A DNA stretch of 64,000 nucleotides from Gammaproteobacteria bacterium UBA7803 (GTDB lineage Bacteria > Pseudomonadota > Gammaproteobacteria > Pseudomonadales > Azotimanducaceae). Below are positions 18,102 to 29,893 of the stretch, piece by piece. Position numbers and translations under genes: made by a program. Location of the stretch: positions 1 through 64,000 of the forward strand of contig DLCH01000075.1 of NCBI GenBank assembly GCA_002480525.1, in the 5' to 3' direction. Positions within the stretch are counted from its first letter, which is position 1, and every line of letters starts with the position of its first letter. The notes under the pieces are model-generated. The model made no database searches. It had not been told where the DNA came from and worked only from the letters and a program-made list of their open reading frames with translations.

Positions 18102-19046
18102 ATGAGATCGATGACCTGCCTGGCCCGCCTGTGGTGCGTCGCCATTGCCGCCACCCTGGCCGGCGCGGCCGTGGCCGATGACCACGTCCGCCTGAACCGC
18201 ACCGTCGAGACGCTCGAGTCCGGCAAGCCGGTATTCGGCATCTTCACCGGCAACTTCTCCCTGGCGAATGCCCGGGGGCTCGCCCGCTCCGAGCTCGATT
18301 TCCTGTTCATCGACATGGAGCACACCGCCTTCGACATGGAGACGCTGCAGACCTTCCTGGTCGGCATGACCGACAAGGCGCGGATCCTGGAGAAGGGCAG
18401 CGCCCAGATGGACGTGACGCCGCTGGTGCGCATTCCCCCGAGCGGCGGCGAGAACATCCAGTGGGTGGTCAAGCAGGTGCTCGACATGGGCGCCTTCGGC
18501 ATCGTCTTTCCCTATGTCGAGACCCGGGCCCAGGCGGAGCGCTCGGTGCGGGCCATGCGCTATCCCCAGGTGCGCGGCGATGCCGCCATCGAGCCCACCG
18601 GCCTGCGCGGCGCCTCGCCGGGCATCGCCGCCTGGCTGTGGGGCACCGGGGACTACATGCAGCGCGCCGACGTGTGGCCGCTCGACCCCCGGGGCGAACT
18701 GCTGGCGGTGATCCAGATCGAATCCCGCACCGGGGTCGAGAACATCGAGGAGATCGCCGCGGTGCCCGGCATCGGCGCCATCTTCATCGGCCCCTCCGAC
18801 CTGTCCATCTCCTACGGCGTTCCCGGACAGCGGGAGCACCCCGAGGTGGCGGCGGCGATGAAGCGGGTGCTGGCGGCCTGCAAGGCCAACGGCGTGCCCT
18901 GCGGCCTCACCACCAACGAAGGCAACGTCGCCGACTATCTGGAGGAAGGCTATTCCTTCGTCACCGTGGGCTACTGGAACGACGCCGGCATCTCCACCGG
19001 CGCGGGCAACGCCCTGGCGACGGCGCGGGAAGCGGCCGGCCGCTGA
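18102..19046 (+). CDS. Exported HpcH/HpaI family aldolase
   Basis: 314 residues. A class II pyruvate aldolase fold (metal-dependent retro-aldol cleavage to pyruvate) with LFIDMEHTAFDMETLQ, TPLVRIPPSGG, FGIVFPYVETRAQAERSVRAMRYPQ, VIQIESRTGVENIEEIAAVPGIGAIFIGPSDLSISYG. The metal-binding E and D are present. Unusually, the N-terminus (CLARLWCVAIAATLAGAAVADD) is a clear signal peptide, so the enzyme should be periplasmic. Start ATG follows GGGGAGAGAACC. Substrate unknown. Confidence 0.88.
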   Translation: MRSMTCLARLWCVAIAATLAGAAVADDHVRLNRTVETLESGKPVFGIFTGNFSLANARGLARSELDFLFIDMEHTAFDMETLQTFLVGMTDKARILEKGSAQMDVTPLVRIPPSGGENIQWVVKQVLDMGAFGIVFPYVETRAQAERSVRAMRYPQVRGDAAIEPTGLRGASPGIAAWLWGTGDYMQRADVWPLDPRGELLAVIQIESRTGVENIEEIAAVPGIGAIFIGPSDLSISYGVPGQREHPEVAAAMKRVLAACKANGVPCGLTTNEGNVADYLEEGYSFVTVGYWNDAGISTGAGNALATAREAAGR

Positions 19047-19143
19047 TCCGACCCGTGGCGCGGCCCGGCTGCGGTAAGTACCGACCGGGCCCGCCGCCGG
19101 GGAGCGCTATACTCGCTGCCTCTGCGCAACCGGCGCCCGCCCC

Positions 19144-20829
19144 ATGATCGCCCTGCTCGAAGCCCATCGCGGCGGCATGCTCGGCCGCCGCCACTGGCTC
19201 GCCAATCTCACCTCCGGCGTGATCGTCGGCGTCGTCGCGCTGCCGCTGGCCATGGCCTTCGCGATCGCTTCCGGCGCCAAGCCGGAGCAGGGCATCTACA
19301 CGGCCATTGTCGCCGGCGTGCTGGTGTCGGTGTTCGGCGGCAGCCGGCTGCAGATCGCCGGCCCGACCGGCGCCTTCGTCGTCATTCTGGCCGGCGTCAC
19401 CGCCGAGCACGGCATCGCCGGGCTGCAGCTCGCGACCCTCATGGCCGGCCTGATTCTGCTGCTGTTCGGGCTGGCGCGCCTCGGCAGCGTCATCAAGTTC
19501 ATCCCGGACCCGGTGGTGCTGGGCTTCACCGCCGGCATCGGCGTGGTCATCTTCGTCGGCCAGTGGCGCTACTTCTTCGGCATCGAGGTGCCGGCGGCCG
19601 AGCACTTCCACGAGACGCTGTGGCATCTGCTGCGGGCGCTGCCCGGCCTGCACGGGCCGACCACCGCGCTGGCCTGCCTGGCGCTGGCTCTGGTGATCCT
19701 GCCGGCCCGGGTTCCCGGGCTGCGCCGGCTGCCCGGCCCCATCGTCGCGCTGGCCGGCGTGACGGCGCTGCACGGTCTGCTGCAGTGGCCGGGCGTCGCC
19801 ACCATCGGCAGCGCCTTCGGCGGACTGCCGTCGTCGCTGCCGATGCCGGCGCTGCCGGAGGTGTCGATTTCCCAGGTGCTGGTGCTGATCGGGCCGGCCT
19901 TCGCCATCGCCATGCTCGGCGCCATCGAGTCGCTGCTGTCGGCGATGGTCGCCGATGGCATGGCGGGTACCCGCCACGATTCCAACCAGGAGCTGATCGG
20001 CCAGGGCATCGCCAACATCGCCGCGCCCCTGTTCGGCGGCTTCGCCGCCACCGGCGCCATCGCGCGCACCGCCACCAACATCCGCAACGGCGGCACCAGT
20101 CCGCTGGCCGGGATCGTTCACTCGGTGACGCTGGTGGTCATTCTCGTGGCTGCCGCGCCGCTGGCGGCGGACATTCCGCTGGCGGCCCTGGCGGCCATCC
20201 TGTTCGTCGTCGCCTGGAACATGAGCGAGGCGCGCCACTTCGTGAAGATGGTGCGGCGGGCGCCCGCCGCCGACGTCGGCATCCTGCTGGTCACGTTCGG
20301 CCTCACCGTGTTCGCCGACCTGGTGGTGGCGGTGAACATCGGCGTGATTCTGGCGATCCTCAACTTCCTGCGGCGGATGGCCGGCAGCGTGGAGGTCCGG
20401 CAGGAAACGGAGCAGCAGCTCCGCCAGGAGCTGTCGCACCGGGGCTTCTCGGACCTGCCGCCCGGCGTGCTGGTGTATGCGGTGGAGGGGCCGTTCTTCT
20501 TCGGCGCCGTGGAGACCTTCGAACGGACGCTGGCGGCCACCCACACCGATCCGCGGGTGCTGATCATCCGGCTGCGCTGGGTGCCGTTCATCGACATCAC
20601 CGGGCTGCAGACCCTCGAGGAGGTGGTCGCCGACCTGCAGAAACGGGGCGTCGCCGTGCTGCTCAGCGGCGCCAACGAGCGGGTGCTCGGCAAGCTGCGC
20701 CGGGCCGGCATCGTCGCGCAGGTGGGGGAGCAGAACGTCTTCACGGACGTCGCCGGAGCATTGCAGGCAACATTCGCTGTGCGAGGGGAGCTTGCCGAAA
20801 TTCCGACCGACGAAACGAAGGCTAAGTGA
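19144..20829 (+). CDS. SulP family inorganic anion transporter with STAS domain
   Basis: 561 residues. Membrane domain with about 12-14 segments (1-400): WLANLTSGVIVGVVALPLAMAFAIASGAKPEQGIYTAIVAG is the SulP signature. C-terminal STAS domain (about 435-545): VYAVEGPFFFGAVETFERTL and FIDITGLQTLEEVVADLQKRGVAVLL. Sulfate, bicarbonate and dicarboxylates are transported by different members; the sequence does not decide. A carbonic anhydrase lies elsewhere in the window (56.8 kb) but not adjacent. Confidence 0.92.
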   Translation: MIALLEAHRGGMLGRRHWLANLTSGVIVGVVALPLAMAFAIASGAKPEQGIYTAIVAGVLVSVFGGSRLQIAGPTGAFVVILAGVTAEHGIAGLQLATLMAGLILLLFGLARLGSVIKFIPDPVVLGFTAGIGVVIFVGQWRYFFGIEVPAAEHFHETLWHLLRALPGLHGPTTALACLALALVILPARVPGLRRLPGPIVALAGVTALHGLLQWPGVATIGSAFGGLPSSLPMPALPEVSISQVLVLIGPAFAIAMLGAIESLLSAMVADGMAGTRHDSNQELIGQGIANIAAPLFGGFAATGAIARTATNIRNGGTSPLAGIVHSVTLVVILVAAAPLAADIPLAALAAILFVVAWNMSEARHFVKMVRRAPAADVGILLVTFGLTVFADLVVAVNIGVILAILNFLRRMAGSVEVRQETEQQLRQELSHRGFSDLPPGVLVYAVEGPFFFGAVETFERTLAATHTDPRVLIIRLRWVPFIDITGLQTLEEVVADLQKRGVAVLLSGANERVLGKLRRAGIVAQVGEQNVFTDVAGALQATFAVRGELAEIPTDETKAK

Positions 20830-21227
20830 AGTTTGGCGGATCGCCTCGTTTACATGCCAAGAGTATGAGATAGGAAGTGGGAGCTGATTGATTAGGTTTC
20901 CTGGTTTGCCGCATTGGCGCACGTATCTGATGCAACCCAGGGATTGCAGAGAACATTCCCCTCTGCGATTTTCCTGCGCGGAGTTGATGCTGAGGTCTAC
21001 CATAGCCTGCGTGGTTGCTGGGCTCAAACGTCGAAACTCTCAGCTGTGGAGTAGCTAGGTTCCGGTGAATAGGTTGCGGGTACTGAAGCAGATCATGAAG
21101 CGCCTATTGGTGCAGACTTGTAATTAGGTTTCCTCTAGTTCAGTTCGTCATTTCTTTAGTCGTCGCATGCTAGATTCATCGGCCTTCGAGATTTTGCACC
21201 AGAGACAATTGGGCCTAGTTTTCGAGC
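20830..21227. other. Gene-free AT-richer spacer
   Basis: 398 bases between sulP and the DUF4276 gene without a convincing gene. Composition is clearly more AT-rich than the flanks. It contains a perfect 12-base direct repeat, ATTAGGTTTCCT, at 20891-20902 and 21123-21134. It may be the left edge of an inserted segment. Confidence 0.6.
20891..21134. repeat. 12-base direct repeat at island edge
   Basis: ATTAGGTTTCCT occurs at 20891-20902 and again at 21123-21134, 232 bases apart. Both copies are on the sulP side of the ATPase/DUF4276 pair, and no third copy was seen on the uvrA side, so they do not simply bracket the island. Confidence 0.7.
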
Positions 21228-21773
21228 TTACTCGACAAGCGACAGCACCCCATCTACGAAGGCCCGGAAGCTAGGTGATCCACAGTCCTCGACGACAATC
21301 TCAGTCGCTAGGCGGCGCGCCCCATCTACCTTCTGGAATTCAGGAACGATTCGCTCTAATTCTTTCGACGGCGTTACGATTGTGTCGGGATTCCTATAGC
21401 GAGCCTTCCGGCTAACTCTGGCTACTCTGCTACCTGGGTATGCCCGGTCTACGGCATGCAGATCCCCAAGATACCAAGCTTCTAGCTCTCGGCATGCGAT
21501 TCTGACAAGCGCGGGCTTACCCCCTGCTTCACATAGTGTAACCAGCGACTCTTTTAGTTCAGTGCAATCAGCGCTGTCTTGATCGTGCAAAATGACGAAT
21601 TTCGTATCCGGAGTTCTCCAAGCCCGGAGCTTTCTCGGAATGGATTTCTGGAGTTCGCTCTTGCCTTGGTGGGGAACAGTCAGAAACGTCGCTTCATCGG
21701 GAAGAATTCGAGGAAGAAACAGATCCAAGAATTGCTTCGCGGATTGTTCTTCTAGAAGAAAGACGAGATGCAT
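21228..21773 (-). CDS. DUF4276 family protein, TOPRIM-like
   Basis: 181 residues. Matches DUF4276 by eye: an N-terminal strand followed by acidic residues (MHLVFLLEEQSAKQFLDLFLPRI), then KFVILHDQDSADC (D64, D66, D69) and the signature RELEAWYLGD (95-104). The spaced E...DxD pattern looks like a TOPRIM metal site as in OLD-family nucleases; this is inference. Starts four bases after the ATPase gene stop, so the pair is surely one transcript. Codon use is AT-richer than the chromosome. Likely nuclease or effector half of a two-gene defence module. Confidence 0.75.
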   Translation of the reverse strand: MHLVFLLEEQSAKQFLDLFLPRILPDEATFLTVPHQGKSELQKSIPRKLRAWRTPDTKFVILHDQDSADCTELKESLVTLCEAGGKPALVRIACRELEAWYLGDLHAVDRAYPGSRVARVSRKARYRNPDTIVTPSKELERIVPEFQKVDGARRLATEIVVEDCGSPSFRAFVDGVLSLVE

Positions 21774-21777
21774 CTTC

Positions 21778-22974
21778 TTACGGGGCGGGGTCGATCCCGG
21801 GGATCAATCCTTGACGCCACAGGTAACCCAGCTGTTCCCCTTCTTCGACAAGCGCTTTGAGTTGCTCGTCATCTGCAGCGTGATGAACAACCGAACACCC
21901 TTGAAGCTTGGTTAGCCAAAAAGTCTCATCTAAACGGGCCTGATTAAGAACGTCTGGCGAGTGACTGGACACAAACACTTGACCCCCACGACCTTTTTTC
22001 GCGTAGATTCGAAGTTCCTCAATGAGGTCGGGCATTAGGCTTGGATACAGTTGGTTTTCAGGTTCCTCGATGCACAGAAGGGCGTGTGGGTCCGGGTCAT
22101 GCAATAGGATTAGGTAGGCGAACATCTTGAGGGTCCCGTCAGAGACATATCTAGAAATAAACGGGTCCTTGAAGCTGCCGTCTTTGAATCTGAGGACAAC
22201 ATGGCCATCGATTGTTTCCTCTGCTGACACCTCCTCAATGCCAGGAACGCGAGCCTTCATCTTGCGTATTACTTCTTCGAAAACCGGTTTGTGGTGTTCA
22301 AAGATGAACTGCGTAACAAGGGGTAGGTTATCGCCTGTTTCTGACAGATGTTCTGCGACGCCAGATTCGACTCGCTGCCGCGCAGCCATGATGTGAAAAT
22401 CCGAGATGTGCCAGTTTTCTATCAGTTCTCGGAAGGCAGAGGCTGCCTTGAATCTCTGAAACTGTCCTACGCCTTTGATCGCGAGAATGCTGTCGTTGTC
22501 CAAAGTCTGCTCTTCGCGGTCTAGCTCTTCTTCTGTCTTGTTGAAATCTTCTTCGTTTGTTACCGCGTAGCCAGAGCCCCTTGCGAAGTCGAGGAAATGG
22601 TACGGCGATCCATATCGTCCTCGCTTATAGCGCAGCACCTCTCTTTGAACAATTGCCCGGCCCTTATCTTCAACAATTTCCAGGCGATAGGTGACGAGCC
22701 GATCTGCGCCCGTCAATTCGATTCGGAATTGGATTTCGATATCGATGCTTTCTTGTTCGTGTCCTCGTGTAACAACTTCCTTGAAACCTCCGCGCTTTCT
22801 GATTGCGGTTTCGACATTGTTTCCAAGGGCATCCTTTAGGAAACCAAAAACATCAAATAGAGTTGTCTTGCCTGTTCCGTTTGCCCCAACAAAGATTGCG
22901 AGACGAGGTAGGTCTACAACTTCAAAGTCTCGAAAGACTTTGAAATTTCTTAGCCGAATGGTCTCGATGTGCAT
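21778..22974 (-). CDS. AAA/ABC-type ATPase of SMC/OLD type
   Basis: 398 residues from ATG 22974, which gives the usual start (MHIETIRLRNFKVFRDFEVV); an earlier in-frame ATG at 23028 is less family-like. Walker A GANGTGKTT (30-38), ABC signature region YVSDGTLK (276-283), Walker B LLCIEEPEN (299-307) and H-loop SSHSPD (336-341). Between them lies a variable domain rather than a long coiled coil. It resembles the ATPase half of OLD/Septu-type systems. 13 of the first 30 codons end in G/C, against 28 of 30 in rplN, indicating foreign origin. Confidence 0.85.
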   Translation of the reverse strand: MHIETIRLRNFKVFRDFEVVDLPRLAIFVGANGTGKTTLFDVFGFLKDALGNNVETAIRKRGGFKEVVTRGHEQESIDIEIQFRIELTGADRLVTYRLEIVEDKGRAIVQREVLRYKRGRYGSPYHFLDFARGSGYAVTNEEDFNKTEEELDREEQTLDNDSILAIKGVGQFQRFKAASAFRELIENWHISDFHIMAARQRVESGVAEHLSETGDNLPLVTQFIFEHHKPVFEEVIRKMKARVPGIEEVSAEETIDGHVVLRFKDGSFKDPFISRYVSDGTLKMFAYLILLHDPDPHALLCIEEPENQLYPSLMPDLIEELRIYAKKGRGGQVFVSSHSPDVLNQARLDETFWLTKLQGCSVVHHAADDEQLKALVEEGEQLGYLWRQGLIPGIDPAP

Positions 22975-23155
22975 GGCTCTCTCGTTGTTCGTATTGGCCG
23001 GAGCGGAGGCGCTCCAACCAGTATGCAAATATGTATTAAGACTGTCGGAGATGCCGTGTGATAAGTCTAGCGTTTTGCGGTGCGTATAGAGCGGCTTGTA
23101 GGATCGGCAGTCGTCGAGGGGGCTCCAGAGTTGGCCAATGGTCCCCGCATCTTCT

Positions 23156-26047
<2,892 letters not shown>

Positions 26048-26101
26048 CCGCCCGCTCCTGCCAGGGCCCGTCAGCAGCCCGCCCGCCCTGCAGGGTCCCC
26101 T

Positions 26102-26126
26102 GTAGGAGCGCTCTCCAGAGCGTGAT
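26102..26126 (+). repeat. Single REP unit, GCTC stem
   Basis: REP unit starting GTAGGAGC with stem GCTC / GAGC and loop TCCA, in the uvrA-ssb divergent gap. Both stem sides differ from the common GGCC class together. One flanking base (T in GTGAT) breaks the usual GCGAT end. Confidence 0.85.
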
Positions 26127-26246
26127 AGCCGCCGCCCTACCGGCGCGCCCGCCCCCCTCGCATAGGTCCGCGCCAGCCAAATGGGATAGACTGCGCGTCA
26201 TCGCGGCCGGCAGCGGCCGTCAAGGTTTCAAAGGGAGCTCGCAACT

Positions 26247-26705
26247 ATGGCTCGGGGGATCAACAAGGTCATCCTCATCGGCAATCTGGGCGCAGACCCG
26301 GAAACCCGGTATTCCCAGGGCGGCAACGCCGTCACCAAGTTCCGCATCGCCACCAGCGAAAACTGGCGCGACCGCCAGTCCGGCGAGCAGCAGGAGCGCA
26401 CGGAGTGGCACAACATCGTGTGCTTCAGCCGGCTCGCGGAGATCGCCGGGGAGTACCTGCGCAAGGGCTCGCGGGTGTACATCGAGGGCAGCCTGTCCAC
26501 CAGCAGCTGGGAGGACCAGCAGTCCGGCCAGAAGCGCTATCGCACCGAGATCATCGCCCGGGACATGCAGATGCTGGATTCCCGCAGCGGAATGGGCGAC
26601 GGCGGCGCGCCCAGCGGCTTCGAGCCCCGCTCCCAGGGCGGCGGCTCGGACAACCGGCCCACCCTGCCCGAAGACGACGACTTCGACGACGACATTCCGT
26701 TCTGA
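26247..26705 (+). CDS. ssb: Single-stranded DNA-binding protein
   Basis: 152 residues. OB-fold N-terminus ([40 protein letters not shown]) and [30 protein letters not shown]; a flexible glycine/serine linker, then the acidic tip [11 protein letters not shown] that recruits repair and replication partners. Start preceded by AAAGGGAGC. Divergent from uvrA, sharing a regulatory gap in which a LexA box was looked for but not seen clearly. Confidence 0.97.
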   Translation: MARGINKVILIGNLGADPETRYSQGGNAVTKFRIATSENWRDRQSGEQQERTEWHNIVCFSRLAEIAGEYLRKGSRVYIEGSLSTSSWEDQQSGQKRYRTEIIARDMQMLDSRSGMGDGGAPSGFEPRSQGGGSDNRPTLPEDDDFDDDIPF

Positions 26706-26734
26706 GGGGCGGGGCGCGCCCGCGGGCATCCCCC

Positions 26735-26823
26735 GTAGGAGCGGCCTCCCGGCCGCGATGACTGGGTCTGCCTGCCTCATATCGCTCCAGGCGTGAGTAT
26801 CGCGGCCGGGAGGCCGCTCCTAC
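26735..26823. repeat. REP pair, GGCC class, inverted
   Basis: Inverted pair, left unit 26735-26759 and right unit 26799-26823, separated by 39 bases. Both are full matches to the GGCC class (GTAGGAGC flank, TCCC loop). Located between the 3' ends of ssb and uppP. Confidence 0.93.
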
Positions 26824-26877
26824 GAGGGGGCAGGGGGGATGTTCCGCGATCGAGGGGCCCCGGGGCCGCAGCCGGGA

Positions 26878-27672
26878 TCAGGCCAGGTAATACACCCCCA
26901 CCAGCGCCGCGCCCAGCGCCAGCCGGTAGATCACGTAGGGCAGCATGCCGGTGCGTTCCACCAGGGCGATGAAGGCGCTGATGCAGGCGTAGGCCGCCAG
27001 GCCGGACAGCAGGGCGCCCAGGCCCAGCACGGCCCAGTCGACGCCGTGGCCGGTGCCCAGCAGGTCCGCCGTCGCCAGCAGGCCGGCGCCGGCGATGGTG
27101 GGAATCGACAGCAGAAACGAGAACCGGGCCGCGCGCACCCGGGACAGCCCCAGCAGCAGCGCGGCGGTGATGGTGATGCCCGAGCGCGAGGTGCCCGGGA
27201 TCAGGGCGAGCACCTGCATGCCGCCGATCACCAGCGCGTCCCGCCAGGACACGGTCTCGCGCCTTCCGTGCCTCGTATCGGCGAAGCCCAGCAGGATGCC
27301 GAAGCCCACGGTGGCGGCGGCGATCACCAGGATGCTGCGCAGCTCGGTCTCCACCAGGTCTTTGGCGAGCACGCCCACCACCACCACCGGCAGCGTGGCG
27401 ACGGCGATCTGCGCCAGCTCCATGGCCCGTTCGTCGAACCGGCGGCGGGTCAGGACCGCGGTGCCGCTCGCGGCATAGCCGGCCAGATCGTCGCGGAAGT
27501 ACAGCATCACCGCCGCCAGGGAGCCGACGTGGACCGCGATGTCGAAGGCGAGCCCCTGGTCCGTCCAGCCGAGGAGCTGGGCGGGCAGGATGAGATGGGC
27601 CGAGCTCGAGATCGGCAGGAACTCGGTGATGCCCTGAACGAGGGCGAGAACGATGAGCTGGAGGTAGTCCAC
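26878..27672 (-). CDS. uppP: Undecaprenyl-diphosphatase UppP (BacA)
   Basis: Inner-membrane phosphatase that recycles undecaprenyl pyrophosphate for peptidoglycan and O-antigen synthesis. 264 residues, about eight membrane segments. Both active-site motifs are present: QGITEFLPISSSAHL (14-28) and PGTSRSGIT. Starts ATG GACTACCTCC. Convergent with ssb across a REP pair. Confidence 0.97.
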   Translation of the reverse strand: MDYLQLIVLALVQGITEFLPISSSAHLILPAQLLGWTDQGLAFDIAVHVGSLAAVMLYFRDDLAGYAASGTAVLTRRRFDERAMELAQIAVATLPVVVVGVLAKDLVETELRSILVIAAATVGFGILLGFADTRHGRRETVSWRDALVIGGMQVLALIPGTSRSGITITAALLLGLSRVRAARFSFLLSIPTIAGAGLLATADLLGTGHGVDWAVLGLGALLSGLAAYACISAFIALVERTGMLPYVIYRLALGAALVGVYYLA

Positions 27673-27724
27673 GCGGTGCAGTGTAGCCGCTCCGCCGGCG
27701 CCGGACGTGGGGTTATTGTAGGCC

Positions 27725-27753
27725 GCCGGTGAGCCGGTGAGCCGGTGAGCCGG
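27725..27753. repeat. Tandem 8-base repeat
   Basis: GCCGGTGA repeated three times and followed by GCCGG (3.6 copies), 53 bases upstream of the uppP start in the gap shared with the divergent Lon-domain gene. The unit is not a multiple of three, but the array is outside coding sequence. Confidence 0.8.
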
Positions 27754-27833
27754 GGCGGCGGCCCGGCGGCGGTCCTGCCGGCGGCCCGGCCGGCGGCCAC
27801 GCCGCCTTCACGGGCCCGTGCTATCTTGGCGCC

Positions 27834-28436
27834 ATGGCCGAGACCGTCGAGCTTCCGCTGTTCCCGCTGCACCCGGTGCTGTTTCCCGGCGGCCGGCTGC
27901 CCCTGCAGATCTTCGAGCCGCGCTACATGGACATGGTGGTGCGCTGCATGCGCGACGGCAGCCCGTTCGGCGTGGTGCTGATCCGCAAGGGCAGCGACGC
28001 GCGGCTGACGCCGGACAGCGGCCAGCCGGACATCTTCGACGTCGGCACCGACGCCCACGTGGTGGACTTCAACCAGCTCTCCAACGGCCGGCTCGGCATC
28101 GTGGTCCGCGGCGGGCGCAAGTTCCGGGTGCACGGCCGCCGCGAGCAGGACGATCATCTGCTCGTCGGCGACGTCGAGTATCTGCCCGAGGAGCCGGCCC
28201 TGGGCGTCGGGGAGGAGCACCGGGAGCTGGTCGACATCCTGCGGGACCTGGTCCGGCACCCGATGATCGAGAAGCTCGGGCTGGAAATCGAGTTCGACGA
28301 CGCCCGCTCCGTCGGCTGGCGGCTGGCCGAGCTGCTGCCCATCGAGCCGGAGATCAAGCAGAGCCTGCTGAAGCTCCAGTTCCCCCGGGAGCGCCTCCAG
28401 GAGCTCACCCGTCTGGTGGACAAGCTGAGAGGCTGA
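27834..28436 (+). CDS. LON peptidase substrate-binding domain protein
   Basis: 200 residues consisting only of the N-terminal domain of Lon-type proteases: ELPLFPLHPVLFPGGRLPLQIFEPRYMDMVVRCM (6-39), FGVVLIRKG, GRLGIVVRGGRKFRV. There is no ATPase or protease domain. Such stand-alone domains are common in Proteobacteria and of unknown role. Monocistronic by position. Confidence 0.9.
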   Translation: MAETVELPLFPLHPVLFPGGRLPLQIFEPRYMDMVVRCMRDGSPFGVVLIRKGSDARLTPDSGQPDIFDVGTDAHVVDFNQLSNGRLGIVVRGGRKFRVHGRREQDDHLLVGDVEYLPEEPALGVGEEHRELVDILRDLVRHPMIEKLGLEIEFDDARSVGWRLAELLPIEPEIKQSLLKLQFPRERLQELTRLVDKLRG

Positions 28437-28448
28437 CCCTTCCCCCGT

Positions 28449-28561
28449 GAGGTCGACGCTTCCGCTACGGGATCGGCCCTTCCCGTATGGCCTCGTCCCG
28501 TACGGGGTCGACCTCGCTCCTGCGGGCGTGTCCCGTATGGGCTTGACCTTTCCCGTATAAT
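28449..28561 (+). repeat. Degenerate TCCCGTAYGG repeats and inverted arms before proA
   Basis: TCCCGTATGG-like decamers occur at 28481, 28496, 28531 and 28551 (the last TCCCGTATAA). The stretch also has inverted 9-base arms, GAGGTCGAC (28449-28457) and GTCGACCTC (28507-28515). The final copy contains a perfect -10 box, TATAAT (28556-28561), with no -35 at normal spacing. Probably the proA promoter region. Confidence 0.55.
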
Positions 28562-28576
28562 GCCGGCGAATCCTGT

Positions 28577-28601
28577 GTAGGAGCGGCCTCCCGGCCGCGA
28601 T
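28577..28601 (+). repeat. Single REP unit in the proA leader
   Basis: Full GGCC-class REP unit ending five bases before the proA ATG. It occupies the place where a Shine-Dalgarno sequence is expected, and no other ribosome binding site is visible. The hairpin would lie in the 5' leader of the proA operon mRNA. Confidence 0.9.
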
Positions 28602-28606
28602 TCGCC

Positions 28607-29893
28607 ATGGCCGAGTCCACCATCCAGACCCTGACCGACGTGTCAGCTTACATGACGGAAGCCGCCCGCGCGGCCCGGGCCGCGTCCCGCGCCGTGGCGG
28701 CCGCTCCGACGGCGGTGAAGTCCAGGGCGCTGCTCGCCACCGCCGAGGCCCTCGACGCGGCCCGGACGGAGCTGCTGGAAGCCAACGCCCGGGACCTCGC
28801 CGGCGCCCGGGAGCGCCGGATCGACCAGCCGCTGATCGACCGTCTCGGCATCGACGACGGCGCCATCGACCGGATGATCGAAGGGCTGCAGCAGGTGGAC
28901 AAGCTGCCCGACCCGGTGGGCGAGATCAGCGGCCTGGTGTACCGCCCCAGCGGCATCCAGGTCGGTTACATGCGGGTGCCGCTGGGCGTGATCGGGATCA
29001 TCTACGAGTCCCGCCCCAACGTCACCGTGGACGCCGCGAGCCTGTGCCTGAAGTCCGGCAACGCCTGCATCCTGCGCGGCGGCTCCGAGGCCATCCATTC
29101 CAACCGGGTGATCGCCCGCTGCATCAGCCGCGGCCTCGAGGCCGCGGGGCTGCCGGCCGGCGCCGTGCACCTGGTGGACACCACGGACCGGGCCGCGGTG
29201 GGCGCCCTGCTCACCCTGGACGAGTACGTGGACGTCATCGTGCCCCGGGGCGGACGGGGGCTGATCGAGCGCATCACCCGGGAGTCCACCATCCCGGTCA
29301 TCAAGCATCTGGACGGTGTCTGCCACGTGTACGTGGACGAGGGCGCCGACCCGGACATGGCCGTCGCCGTGGCGGTCAACTCCAAGACCGAGAAGTACGC
29401 GGTCTGCAACGCGCTCGAATCTCTGCTGGTGCATCAGGCCGAGGCCGCGCGGCTGCTGCCGGCCCTGGCGGCGAAGTACCGGGAAGCCGGCGTCGAGCTG
29501 CGCGGCTGCGAGCGGGTCCGGGCGATCGTGCCCGACGCCACCGCCGCCACCGAGGCGGACTGGTACGAGGAGTACCTCGGCCCGGTGCTCGCGGTGCGGG
29601 TGGTCGACGGCCTGGACGAGGCCATCGCCCACATCAACCAGTACGGCTCCGCCCACACGGACTGCATCGTCACCGGCGATTACGGACGCAGCCGCCGGTT
29701 CCTCACGGAGGTCGACTCGGCCTCGGTGCTGGTGAACTGCTCCACCCAGTTCGCGGACGGGTTCGAGTACGGTCTCGGCGCCGAGATCGGCATCTCCACC
29801 GACAAGCTGCACGCCCGCGGGCCGGTCGGCCTGGAGGGGCTGACCACCCGCAAGTTCGTGGTGCTCGGACACGGCGAGATCCGCCACCGTTGA
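28607..29893 (+). CDS. proA: Glutamate-5-semialdehyde dehydrogenase (gamma-glutamyl phosphate reductase)
   Basis: Second step of proline synthesis: NADPH-dependent reduction of glutamyl-5-phosphate. 428 residues. Motifs: [40 protein letters not shown] (about 124-163), the catalytic cysteine in [15 protein letters not shown], and [29 protein letters not shown]. Start ATG GCCGAGTCC; leader carries a REP in place of a normal ribosome binding site. The stop overlaps nadD (TTGA). Confidence 0.97.
   Translation: MAESTIQTLTDVSAYMTEAARAARAASRAVAAAPTAVKSRALLATAEALDAARTELLEANARDLAGARERRIDQPLIDRLGIDDGAIDRMIEGLQQVDKLPDPVGEISGLVYRPSGIQVGYMRVPLGVIGIIYESRPNVTVDAASLCLKSGNACILRGGSEAIHSNRVIARCISRGLEAAGLPAGAVHLVDTTDRAAVGALLTLDEYVDVIVPRGGRGLIERITRESTIPVIKHLDGVCHVYVDEGADPDMAVAVAVNSKTEKYAVCNALESLLVHQAEAARLLPALAAKYREAGVELRGCERVRAIVPDATAATEADWYEEYLGPVLAVRVVDGLDEAIAHINQYGSAHTDCIVTGDYGRSRRFLTEVDSASVLVNCSTQFADGFEYGLGAEIGISTDKLHARGPVGLEGLTTRKFVVLGHGEIRHR

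Noticed and set aside
18961..21027. 688-codon open frame on the minus strand
   Set aside because: Antisense of sulP; no motif, and repetitive composition.
28543..28561. TTGACC plus TATAAT as one promoter
   Set aside because: The spacer is only 7 bases, far too short for sigma70.
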